Below, piece by piece: positions 8,981 through 16,582 of a DNA stretch of 64,000 nucleotides. Location: NCBI GenBank assembly GCA_021841935.1, contig JAKCDL010000009.1, positions 16,182-80,181 of the forward strand, given 5' to 3'. The first letter of the stretch is position 1; each line of letters begins with the position of its first letter. Both the position numbers and the translations under genes were made by a program. The notes under the pieces were generated by a model, which was not told where the DNA came from, ran no database searches, and saw nothing but the letters and a program-made list of their open reading frames with translations. This stretch comes from Actinomycetes bacterium. Its GTDB lineage: Bacteria; Actinomycetota; Acidimicrobiia; Acidimicrobiales; Acidimicrobiaceae.

Positions 8981-9649
8981 CTACTGAACTAGCCTTAGTC
9001 CAGAGGGGGCGATCGATTCTGGCTCAGAGGTTAGCTCTGTCACAAATTCTGTTTTGTGACCAGGAAATATGCTCTCGGAGTAGATGGTAGGTTTGCCATC
9101 CTCATCGAAGGTGATCCTCTCACACCAAAGAGCTGGTGAGTCCTTTGGGACACCGAGTAACTTAGCATCGTGACCATCTATCGCCACTGCAGCAATCGAC
9201 TGAATCGCTCGCCTAAGCGGCTTAGAGAGTGCCCCTCGCTCCCCTATTAATTCATAGAGGGATGCACCCTCTAACTCTGGTATTGAAAATTGGGATCCAA
9301 TTTGAGAAGGAACCCAAACTGTCACCCTCGCAAATGGCGCACCGTCGGCGAGATTTATCCTCGTGATAACAAGTAGCTCACCCTCGCCTAAGACTTCACG
9401 GGGACGCCCCTTTGCCAACTCTAAATTGGCCGAGATGATTTTTCGTCCTGGAACTACACCCTTCTCCGACATCTGAGCTTCAATCGTGGTAAAGCGTCCT
9501 AACGACTGGCGAAGAGGGTTGGCGGTTGCCACCCACCCGAATCCCTGGCGAGATTCGACCAAACCTTCGCTGCGGAGAATATCTAGAGCCTTTCTGACTG
9601 TTATTCGGCTCGCTCGATGCATCCTCGAGAGTGCAGCTTCACTTGGCAA
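8981..9649 (-). CDS. GntR/HutC-family transcriptional regulator; true 5' end probably upstream
   Basis: A winged-helix DNA-binding segment (PSEAALSRMHRASRITVRKA..) is followed by a UTRA-type effector-binding domain (~residues 55-215). The coordinates use the first canonical start, TTG at 9649, but this would delete the first helix of the DNA-binding domain. The frame continues upstream to a stop at 9743-9745, and the extra codons encode TPRYIEIADALRSQITSG, a textbook GntR N-terminus; yet that stretch contains no ATG, GTG or TTG. A non-standard start (for example ATA near 9739), a sequence error or a mutated start are possible. A 9-bp-arm palindrome (9726-9749) sits on this spot. It lies 40 bases after gatD on the same strand. 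Confidence 0.8.
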   Translation of the reverse strand: MPSEAALSRMHRASRITVRKALDILRSEGLVESRQGFGWVATANPLRQSLGRFTTIEAQMSEKGVVPGRKIISANLELAKGRPREVLGEGELLVITRINLADGAPFARVTVWVPSQIGSQFSIPELEGASLYELIGERGALSKPLRRAIQSIAAVAIDGHDAKLLGVPKDSPALWCERITFDEDGKPTIYSESIFPGHKTEFVTELTSEPESIAPSGLRLVQ

Positions 9650-9725
9650 AACCGATCCACGGTTGATTGGGCCGGAGGTGATTTGACTCCGAAGCGCATC
9701 TGCGATCTCGATATATCTAGGTGTC

Positions 9726-9749
9726 TTTTTAGTTTCTATGAACTAAAAA
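9726..9749. promoter_or_regulatory. AT-rich palindrome at gatD/gntR junction, candidate operator
   Basis: Arms TTTTTAGTT and AACTAAAAA are perfect 9-bp inverted repeats around a 6-base spacer. It covers the expected translation start of the GntR gene and follows the gatD stop by about 37 bases. An autoregulatory operator is the simplest reading; a weak hairpin attenuating read-through is the alternative. Confidence 0.4.
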
Positions 9750-9785
9750 CTATCAAATTCTTCGGGCTACTGCCAAAACCAGAAT

Positions 9786-10529
9786 TTATCGCAGACCAAT
9801 TCGGCGAGAGAGACTCATGCCTCTTTGTGAGAGGATGTTCTCGCGCAACTGCTCCACTTCACGGTCAACCTCTAATGGTGAAAACGAATTCAATCCCTTA
9901 GGTTCTAAGCGACAGATAATTAGATCTGCAAGTAAGGGATTTCGAGCAAGTACTGGGCCGTGCATATATGTACCAATGATGCGATCATTAAAGAATCCAT
10001 CGATCTTAGAAGAGTAGCTATTTCCGACTCCCGATATGACCCGCCCTAGAGGTACTCCTTCAAGAAGTCGACTTTCGCCGCCGTGGTTCTCGTACCCAGT
10101 TAGAATCGGCAACTCCAGAGCCGAATCTGCCTCAACTACAACTTCACCAACTATCCGCTTGTGATTTTCAATCCGTTCGGTGACTATCGGTATTACTCCC
10201 AATCCTGGTGAAGAAGGCGACTTCGAGGTAACGAAACGCTCTCCAAGAATTTGTAGTCCAGCACAAATGGCTAATATCTGATGATTTGTGGAACTTAGGT
10301 CGCCTAAAAACCCATCTCTATGCAGAGCATCACGGGCTAACTGCATCGGCCCGTCCTCGCCACCTCCAAGAACGAAGATATCCCCATCTCTCGGAATCGG
10401 ATCGCCGTAGAAAACTCTTTGATAGGAAGCGCCAACTCCCCTTGCTCGAGCTCGTCTAAATAAAATTTCTCCATTTCCAGAGTCACCATAGGTCCCAAGG
10501 AGGTCAGGAAACAACTGAACTACCTTCAT
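9786..10529 (-). CDS. gatD: lipid II isoglutaminyl synthase, glutamine amidotransferase subunit GatD
   Basis: A 247-residue class I/CobB-CobQ-like amidotransferase. The nucleophile cysteine is in AICAGLQILG and the catalytic histidine in TYMHGPVLARNPLLAD, with an N-terminal LFPDLLGTYGDSGN segment characteristic of GatD. It releases ammonia from glutamine for MurT, which amidates the second-position glutamate of the lipid II stem peptide in the cytoplasm. The ATG at 10529 overlaps the murT stop by four bases, so the two subunits are translationally coupled in the conserved murT-gatD order. Confidence 0.93.
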   Translation of the reverse strand: MKVVQLFPDLLGTYGDSGNGEILFRRARARGVGASYQRVFYGDPIPRDGDIFVLGGGEDGPMQLARDALHRDGFLGDLSSTNHQILAICAGLQILGERFVTSKSPSSPGLGVIPIVTERIENHKRIVGEVVVEADSALELPILTGYENHGGESRLLEGVPLGRVISGVGNSYSSKIDGFFNDRIIGTYMHGPVLARNPLLADLIICRLEPKGLNSFSPLEVDREVEQLRENILSQRGMSLSRRIGLR

Positions 10530-11836
10530 TTAATCTCTTCACCTACTTCGTTTAGGTAACGCAAGGCACTAGAAAACTCGGTGTAGTTGCCGACGTATGT
10601 AATTTCTGATCCCTCTTCAAATGAGTTAATAGCTTCTCCGTAAGTATCCACAACGCGATGCGAGACACCTCCATACGAGAGTCGCACGGCAATATCGTAA
10701 CGCCGCTCGCCCACAACAACTACTTCGCGATCGCCAAATGGACTAAAGTCGATGTCATACAACCACGATGTATCTTTGCCATCTGCAACGTTTGCATTGA
10801 TCCCAATTATCAAAGGCTGAGTGGAATCAGAGAGCATCTCTATGATTTGCTGCCAACCAGCAGGATTTTTGGCCATAAAGGCGGTAACGAATCTGCCAGA
10901 GACCTTATAGATCGAGTAGCGGCCGCCAACTCCAGAAAGTGTCGTGAGGGCCGATTCAATAGCTTCAAATGAAATTCCTCGCTCAACTCCGACTATCGTC
11001 GCCACAGCAGCATTCATCAAGTTGAAATTTCCCGGAAGCGAGGTCTTGATGATGGCCACCAACTTCCCGCCGCGATAGAGCTCATCGCCCATAAAGACAT
11101 AGCTACTCTTAGGCTTACCAAAGTCGCAGCTAACGCAGTGGTAGTCACCTATATCTTCCCTAAAGTCAACTTTGGATTCACAGATGGGACAAACTGTGGC
11201 ATCTAAATTCCACCTCGACCCAACTTCAAATGAAACGACATCGCTGTGATCGCGCACAACGTAAGCGATGTGAGGATCTGATACATTGGCATAAACCCTA
11301 GCGCTCGGGTTTGAAGCTAACATCGTTCGCCATTTTTCGGCGATACTTCTAACCTCACTAACGCGATCGAGCTGATCCCGTGAAAGATTCATTAGAACAT
11401 AGGAGGTCGCTGGAGCCCGCTTCGAGACTATCGGAAGGTGAGATTCATCAACTTCTAGTACCGCAAGGTTGCGCTCGCCGGCTCGACTTAGGGCGAAGGT
11501 GACGCCCGCGGTCATGTTATTTCCGGCTTTGTTTGTGATCACAGCATCGCTACCACCAAGTACCGCGGTAATCATTGCAGTTGTAGTGGTCTTTCCGTTG
11601 GTGGCACTGACATAGATCAATTCTTTACTTTTTGCAAATCTACTCAATGCATCGGAATCTAGCTTCGATAAGACCATGGCTGAAAGAGCTTCACCACTAC
11701 CACGCTTTGTCGCCTTTGAAACACTTCCGACAGCTTCAGCCAGTGAAGATACCAGCCGTTGATAACGAGAGGTACCAATTAGGTCGGCGACCTTTTCGGT
11801 AACGCCATCGAGCGACAATAAGTCTTTTTTCATCAT
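10526..11836 (-). CDS. murT: lipid II isoglutaminyl synthase, Mur-ligase subunit MurT
   Basis: A Mur-ligase-like protein of ~436 residues. The ATP-binding loop is SATNGKTTTT (~residue 82). A zinc ribbon of four cysteines (CPIC...CVSC) is inserted in the central domain, a hallmark of MurT, and the C-terminal DUF1727 region contains the MAKNPAGWQQ motif. It activates the D-Glu carboxylate of lipid II with ATP and accepts ammonia from GatD. The frame can start at TTG 11842, but two adjacent ATGs (11836, 11833) follow; I chose the first ATG. It is divergent from the LysR gene, with a 274-base gap that contains a strong hairpin. Confidence 0.93.
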   Translation of the reverse strand: MMKKDLLSLDGVTEKVADLIGTSRYQRLVSSLAEAVGSVSKATKRGSGEALSAMVLSKLDSDALSRFAKSKELIYVSATNGKTTTTAMITAVLGGSDAVITNKAGNNMTAGVTFALSRAGERNLAVLEVDESHLPIVSKRAPATSYVLMNLSRDQLDRVSEVRSIAEKWRTMLASNPSARVYANVSDPHIAYVVRDHSDVVSFEVGSRWNLDATVCPICESKVDFREDIGDYHCVSCDFGKPKSSYVFMGDELYRGGKLVAIIKTSLPGNFNLMNAAVATIVGVERGISFEAIESALTTLSGVGGRYSIYKVSGRFVTAFMAKNPAGWQQIIEMLSDSTQPLIIGINANVADGKDTSWLYDIDFSPFGDREVVVVGERRYDIAVRLSYGGVSHRVVDTYGEAINSFEEGSEITYVGNYTEFSSALRYLNEVGEEIK

Positions 11837-11972
11837 CTTCAAGCATACTTAGGCGAGAAGTTCCAAAGATCGATTACGTCTCCGCATTGCAAAGTGAAAA
11901 GATCGTGAATGGCAGAGTATCCAAAAGCGTAAGGGTTCGAGTTGGCAGTTCAATAAATATGGCGTTAAAGGA

Positions 11973-12001
11973 CGAAGGCTAGCGGGGGGAGCTAGCCTTC
12001 G
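11973..12001. terminator. strong hairpin in the murT-lysR divergent gap
   Basis: Perfect 11-bp arms CGAAGGCTAGC and GCTAGCCTTCG enclose a GGGGGGA loop. On the plus strand it is followed by TATTTGG. Because the flanking genes diverge, neither needs a terminator here, so it may end a short unannotated transcript, or lie in the lysR or murT leader. Confidence 0.45.
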
Positions 12002-12110
12002 TATTTGGACTGCAAGTTTGGAGGGGGGATCCGAATCTTGCTAACTTCCAATATAGTCACTTTGAGTTTATCTTACATTCAAATAATAAAGATAATTAGA
12101 ATCATAATTT

Positions 12111-13043
12111 ATGATCGAGCTTCGTCAACTTCGTGCCCTCTTGGCCCTTGAGGACTTCAAGAGTTTTTCACTTGCTGCAAATTCTTTAGCAACGGTACAG
12201 TCCAACATCTCAGCCCACCTAGCAAGGCTGGAAGAGACCGTAGGGGCAACTTTGGTAGATAGAAGAACCGGCGAGCTCACCGACGAAGGCAAAGCTGTAT
12301 CTCTCAGGGCACGACGCCTCCTAGCTGAACTCGAGGCAATCGACTCCGATATTTCTGCGTTACGAGATGATGTCAGAGGACGTGTAAGGGTGGGAATGAT
12401 AGGCACTGTAGCTCGGTGGTTCATTCCTCCTTTGATTAATGAGATTGAGCATCGACATCCAAATCTGAAAGTTGAAGTAGCAGAGGGTACAACCACAACC
12501 CTGGAAAATCGAGTCCTCTCAAACGCCTTCGAATTTGCGATCATGACTCGCCCAAACAACACAGACGAACTACTCTTCAACGCAGTCTTCGAGGAAGAAC
12601 TAGTCCTTATCTGCGACCAAGATAGCCCGTTGGCAAAAAAGACGGTGGTCTCCCTAGACGACTTAGACTCCATTCCCTTACTGTTACCGCCAAAGGGAAC
12701 TCAATTTAGAGACCAGATTGAACTAATCGCAGCCCAAGGAGGGGTAAATCTTATTCCAAAGGCAGAGATAGACGGAGTTAGGCTGCTAGCGTCGATGGCC
12801 TTCGACGGATTTGCCCCAACGATCGCACCAGCCACTGCAATTCCCAACTTTATGACTTCCCGACTAGGCATCTGCAAGGTGGTTGGCATACCTAGAAGAC
12901 GTGTTGGAGTAGCACGGCGAAAACGAGCCGCCCACTCAGCGGCCGCCAAGACACTTCTCGCACTTATCGATGAATTTTTCACTAGCGAGGAGTTATCGAA
13001 TAAATACGGCCTGCCAAATGGCGTCCTTGCAATACGCCAGTGA
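12111..13043 (+). CDS. LysR-family transcriptional regulator
   Basis: A 310-residue protein with a typical LysR N-terminus (MIELRQLRALLALEDFKSFSLAANSLATVQ.. helix-turn-helix, residues 1-60) and a periplasmic-binding-protein-like effector domain (~90-295). It binds DNA as a tetramer and responds to a small molecule, which the sequence does not reveal. The ATG follows an AT-rich leader without a clear ribosome-binding site, so it may be leaderless. It precedes the SDR gene on the same strand by 147 bases, and the SDR and murT are its nearest possible targets. Confidence 0.9.
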   Translation: MIELRQLRALLALEDFKSFSLAANSLATVQSNISAHLARLEETVGATLVDRRTGELTDEGKAVSLRARRLLAELEAIDSDISALRDDVRGRVRVGMIGTVARWFIPPLINEIEHRHPNLKVEVAEGTTTTLENRVLSNAFEFAIMTRPNNTDELLFNAVFEEELVLICDQDSPLAKKTVVSLDDLDSIPLLLPPKGTQFRDQIELIAAQGGVNLIPKAEIDGVRLLASMAFDGFAPTIAPATAIPNFMTSRLGICKVVGIPRRRVGVARRKRAAHSAAAKTLLALIDEFFTSEELSNKYGLPNGVLAIRQ

Positions 13044-13190
13044 AGAGTACGTAGCTCTAAAAATCTAGTATCGTTCTTCAGATACACAATTTAGATGTGC
13101 GGCGGCGCATCAATGGAAGTACTCTAATTTATGTAATTCCGTTTTTATTACCCGCAGGTAATATTTTTGAACAAGGAAGGTAAGTGGACC

Positions 13191-14105
13191 ATGGCACGAC
13201 TTTGTGAAGGTCGCATCGTCATAGTAACTGGAGCTGGACGTGGAATTGGGAAAGCTCACGCCCTTGAATTTGCTCGTCACGGCGCAAAGGTAGTCGTTAA
13301 CGATATCGGTGCGAACGTCGACGGCTCGGGTTCATCTGACGGACCGGCTGGAGAAGTTGTCAATGAAATCAGGGCGATGGGCGGCGAGGCTGTAGTAAAC
13401 GGCGACGACGTCAGCGATTGGGAGGGAGCGCAACGGCTCATCAATACAGCAGTTGATACCTTCGGTGGCCTCGACGTTCTAGTGAACAACGCTGGTATTT
13501 TGCGCGACAGAATGCTTGTCAACATGACCGATGCTGAGTGGGACGCAGTGATCAAAGTTCACCTTAGAGGAACCTTTGCGCCTACAAGGTGGGCTGCAAA
13601 CTACTGGCGGGAGAGGTCCAAGGAAGGCCTTGCAAACAATGCACGAATAATCAATACCTCTTCGGCAAGTGGAATATATGGTAACGTCGGCCAAGCAAAC
13701 TACGGTGCTGCCAAAGCTGGGATAGCCTCCTTTAGTATCATTCTCAGCCAAGAGCTAGCTAGATACGGCGTGACTGTAAATGCCATTGCGCCAGCCGCCC
13801 TCACTAGGATGACTGAAAATCTCGGCTTTGCACCACAGGATAACGACCCAGCCAAATTTGACTCCTTTGCCGCAGAGAATATCTCGCCTCTCGTCGTGTA
13901 TCTAGGAAGCGAGCAGTCCGCCTCAATCACGGGTCGCGTATTCGACATAGTAGGTGGACACATCGACGTTGCCGAGGGTTGGCACGCCGGCCCATCTATC
14001 AATAAGGACGACCGTTGGACCGTTGAAGAGTTGGCGGGCCTCATTCCGGACCTCGTCGATAAGGCCGCTAAGAATGCTGATATGTCTGGACGTATCCCTA
14101 AGTAA
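13191..14105 (+). CDS. short-chain dehydrogenase, (R)-3-hydroxyacyl-CoA dehydrogenase-like
   Basis: A ~304-residue SDR. It has a TGAGRGIG cofactor motif, the insertion VNDIGANVDGSGSSDGPA typical of the HSD17B4/multifunctional-enzyme-type dehydrogenase group, LVNNAG, a catalytic Ser region NTSSASG, and Tyr/Lys in NYGAAK. It probably oxidises a 3-hydroxyacyl-CoA (fatty acid or sterol side-chain degradation) with NAD. I chose ATG 13191 because AAGGAAGG lies ten bases upstream; TTG 13167 is the longer alternative. The C-terminal ~55 residues extend past the SDR core, as in actinobacterial members. Confidence 0.88.
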   Translation: MARLCEGRIVIVTGAGRGIGKAHALEFARHGAKVVVNDIGANVDGSGSSDGPAGEVVNEIRAMGGEAVVNGDDVSDWEGAQRLINTAVDTFGGLDVLVNNAGILRDRMLVNMTDAEWDAVIKVHLRGTFAPTRWAANYWRERSKEGLANNARIINTSSASGIYGNVGQANYGAAKAGIASFSIILSQELARYGVTVNAIAPAALTRMTENLGFAPQDNDPAKFDSFAAENISPLVVYLGSEQSASITGRVFDIVGGHIDVAEGWHAGPSINKDDRWTVEELAGLIPDLVDKAAKNADMSGRIPK

Positions 14106-14375
14106 GTCAACTACCGGCTGACACAGATTTGAAGTGAATAATCTTCGATCAAATCTCAAATCCGATAAAAGAACAACCAAAGTTGGACTCCAAAGCGATC
14201 GTTGTAACCACTTTGCCGCGGAGTTCAACTTATTTTCAACCAATCAAGCCTCTGTCGGCAGGTAAGGTTCCCCTTCACATCGATATCAAATCTGACTAAA
14301 TTCATAGAGAATTGGAAGAAGTCACAGAGCACCGGTGTTATTAGTCTCCGAAGACGTACTACTAAGGGGACACAC

Positions 14376-14999
14376 ATGGATAGCGTTGAATTTTTCTTTG
14401 ACCCAATCTGCCCGTGGGCATGGATCACCTCAAGGTGGATCAAAGAGGTCGAAAAAGAAGGAGCGGTGGAGGTCAACTGGAACTTCATCTCCCTTCGCGA
14501 GGTCAACTCATCGAGAAACTACGACGACTTTCCCGCCGGTTACAGTGACATTCATGGCCTAGGACACAACCTCCTGAGGGTCGCTGCTGCAATTGCAGAA
14601 AAGTACACCAACAAAGAGGTGGACGCCTTCTACACCGCAGTTGGCACTGAAATCCACAACGATGGAAAGCGTGAGAGCTACATAGCGAAGGCTCCGATAG
14701 AGGAGATATTGACCCAAATAGGTGTCGACACCTCCCTTGCTAGCGCATTCGACGATCCAACTTGGGACGCCAAGCTTAGAGAGGCAACCGAGGAAGCCCT
14801 CTCTCGGACCGGACGCGACGTTGGCACACCAATTATTACCTTTGGAGCAGGCGGACCATCGCTCTTTGGCCCAGTTATGAGCACAGTTCCAAAGGGTGAG
14901 GAGGCTCTTGAAATATTCAAGGCCTACAAGACTCTTGCGGCTCGGGACGACTTCTACGAACTCAAACGAGCGGTTCGTAAAGCTCCTACCTTCGCCTGA
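14376..14999 (+). CDS. DsbA-family oxidoreductase, Rv2466c-like (single active-site cysteine)
   Basis: A 207-residue DsbA/2-hydroxychromene-isomerase-fold protein. FFFDPICPWAWITSRW at the N-terminus matches the actinobacterial mycothiol-dependent reductase group (Rv2466c-like). The nucleophilic Cys12 is present, but the second cysteine of a CxxC motif is replaced (CPWA), so it must act as a monothiol or glutaredoxin-like/isomerase enzyme. The C-terminal segment GTPIITFGAGGPSLFGPV is the family's cis-Pro and substrate region. The ribosome-binding site AAGGGGA precedes ATG 14376. It has its own terminator at 15041-15088, so it is probably monocistronic. Confidence 0.85.
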   Translation: MDSVEFFFDPICPWAWITSRWIKEVEKEGAVEVNWNFISLREVNSSRNYDDFPAGYSDIHGLGHNLLRVAAAIAEKYTNKEVDAFYTAVGTEIHNDGKRESYIAKAPIEEILTQIGVDTSLASAFDDPTWDAKLREATEEALSRTGRDVGTPIITFGAGGPSLFGPVMSTVPKGEEALEIFKAYKTLAARDDFYELKRAVRKAPTFA

Positions 15000-15040
15000 T
15001 CTCCACTTTGAGGTAAAAGCGACAAGAAGTACCTCCGACT

Positions 15041-15088
15041 AAAGACCATATTCCCGTGGCCTCTCTTAGCCCCAGGAATATGGTCTTT
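15041..15088 (+). terminator. terminator after DsbA-family gene
   Basis: Perfect 14-bp arms AAAGACCATATTCC and GGAATATGGTCTTT surround a 20-base loop. This is the main content of the 327-base gap 15000-15326; the rest of that gap shows nothing recognisable apart from the PhoU leader. Confidence 0.75.
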
Positions 15089-15326
15089 CGAATCATGGTA
15101 TTTCAGCTAAAGCCTCACTTCAACGTCGACATAGACCTATTGCATAGCAAAGTGTCTAAGTAGGAATGGGAGACATACTTGGTTACAAATTCTCACGCAC
15201 TACCTTTGCTGCACCCCTATGCTTGAAGGTAGTAGTCTCATACAGGCAATTTATCTCTTGTCAACGTAATAGTGGAAAGTAGATGCTGACCAAAAGAGCG
15301 TTCGACTAACTAAGTTCGGAGAAACT

Positions 15327-15992
15327 TTGACTTCTGAAGAAGGAAAGCTGTACCAAGATAATCTAAAGCGTCTCTTTGAAACTGATGAATTCAAAGAGAT
15401 CGAGACCCTTGTGATACAACTTTTCGGATTAGTCGGAGGACACCTTGGAGGAGCCACAGAGGCTCTCCTAGCAAATGACGCGACGATTGCACACGATCTC
15501 ATAGCTAGAGATTCAATGGTCGACGAGCTTTACCATAAGATTCAACGATTCGCATATGAAGTACTTCTTACACACGTACCGGGCGAAGCTTCAATGCGTT
15601 ATCTGATTTCAATACTACGAATAATCCCAGAGCTAGAGCGATCTGGCGATCTAGCTGAGCACATCGCATCTAGAGCCCTGCGAGGGATCACCCCCGAACT
15701 TACACCACGGATGCGAGGAATCATCGCTCAAATGGGTCAAATCGGTGTGAAGATGTGGAGATTAACTGCCGATGACTTTGCCGACCACCTTTCAACCCAC
15801 CTCGACACCATCGAATCACTAGACGACGAGTTAGACGACCTACAAGTTGCCCTAATCGCCGAGTTGGCTTCAGGTGCTGTCACTATTCCAGTGACTATAG
15901 AACTTGCATTGATTGCAAGATTTTACGAGCGTTTCGGCGACCATGCGGTAAATCTTGGACGAGTTCTAAGTGGACTTTGGGCACGGCACTAA
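15327..15992 (+). CDS. phoU: PhoU-like phosphate signalling protein
   Basis: A 221-residue, almost entirely helical protein with the two tandem PhoU repeats, seen in DSMVDELYHKIQRFAYEVL, ISILRIIPELERSGDLAEHIASRA, and the second copy ending IARFYERFGDHAVNLG. The metal-binding E-x3-D motifs in both copies are present. PhoU links phosphate status to PhoR/PstSCAB signalling at the inner membrane face. The TTG start follows GGAGAAA. No pst or phoRP genes are nearby, so it is detached from the usual operon. Confidence 0.9.
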   Translation: MTSEEGKLYQDNLKRLFETDEFKEIETLVIQLFGLVGGHLGGATEALLANDATIAHDLIARDSMVDELYHKIQRFAYEVLLTHVPGEASMRYLISILRIIPELERSGDLAEHIASRALRGITPELTPRMRGIIAQMGQIGVKMWRLTADDFADHLSTHLDTIESLDDELDDLQVALIAELASGAVTIPVTIELALIARFYERFGDHAVNLGRVLSGLWARH

Positions 15993-16010
15993 CTCTGATT
16001 GCTACTTAGA

Positions 16011-16052
16011 AGACCCTGGGTCAACGCAATTTAAGGTTGACGGCCTTAGGGT
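16011..16052. terminator. imperfect hairpin between convergent phoU and PNPOx-like genes
   Basis: ACCCT-GGTCAAC pairs imperfectly with GTTGAC-AGGGT across the short convergent gap. It would serve both transcripts; the stem has mismatches. Confidence 0.35.
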
Positions 16053-16069
16053 GTTTGCCTAAACCGCTA

Positions 16070-16489
16070 CTAACTTGCAAATCTTCGGCTTGGATTCACC
16101 CTTCGACCCGAGATGATGTCGGGTCTAATGACAAATGTTTCCCGATGGCTCGAGCCGCTCATGCCATCTGACAGGTCAAGATAATCTTCAATCGAAGAGG
16201 CCACCCCGATAACCAATACTGACCAACCGCAACCCACTTCATCTTTAACTTCATCAACTTCGAATGCGACAACAGATTGAACAAGGGCATCACCGATCCG
16301 TGCAGAGCCCCAACCGTCGATGACAATAGCATCGTCCACGATCCTATAGACCACAGGCAAGATGGCAGGGAGGGCATTTATCGAAATGCCTATTCGTCCA
16401 AGACTGTGTTCCTTTAGAAGTGAAATACACTCTTCATCGCTCAACAATTCGCCATTCGATCCAGCACTGTCGTTCATAGCTTCTGCCAT
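16070..16489 (-). CDS. pyridoxamine 5'-phosphate oxidase-family (flavin-binding split-barrel) protein
   Basis: A 139-residue protein with the actinobacterial split-barrel pattern: LLSDEECISLLKEHSLGRIG at the N-terminus, ALPAILPVVYRIVDDAIVI in the core strands, and SVVAFEVDEVKDE followed by GWSVLVIG. Members bind FMN, F420 or heme and often act as stress-response reductases; the cofactor cannot be told from the sequence, though the F420 gene fbiC is in the window. The cytochrome b gene lies upstream on the same strand, with a hairpin between them. Confidence 0.8.
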   Translation of the reverse strand: MAEAMNDSAGSNGELLSDEECISLLKEHSLGRIGISINALPAILPVVYRIVDDAIVIDGWGSARIGDALVQSVVAFEVDEVKDEVGCGWSVLVIGVASSIEDYLDLSDGMSGSSHRETFVIRPDIISGRRVNPSRRFAS

Positions 16490-16517
16490 TCAAATAAATG
16501 GATAACGTGACTCATGC

Positions 16518-16557
16518 AAAGGGGCCAAGACCGTTGAAACGAGATCTTAGCCCCTTT
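16518..16557 (-). terminator. hairpin after the cytochrome b gene
   Basis: AAAGGGGC and GCCCCTTT form an 8-bp stem, extended by AAGA/TCTT with a bulge. It sits 26 bases beyond the cytochrome b stop, before the PNPOx-like gene. Confidence 0.6.
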
Positions 16558-16582
16558 AGCCGATTAGATTTTCATCTTGGTG

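Noticed and set aside
12125..12673. 182-residue minus frame opposite lysR
   Set aside because: Antisense shadow of a well-supported LysR gene, Ser/Arg-rich as expected for such shadows.
13700..14110. 136-residue minus frame opposite the SDR gene
   Set aside because: Shadow of the SDR on the other strand with no family motifs.
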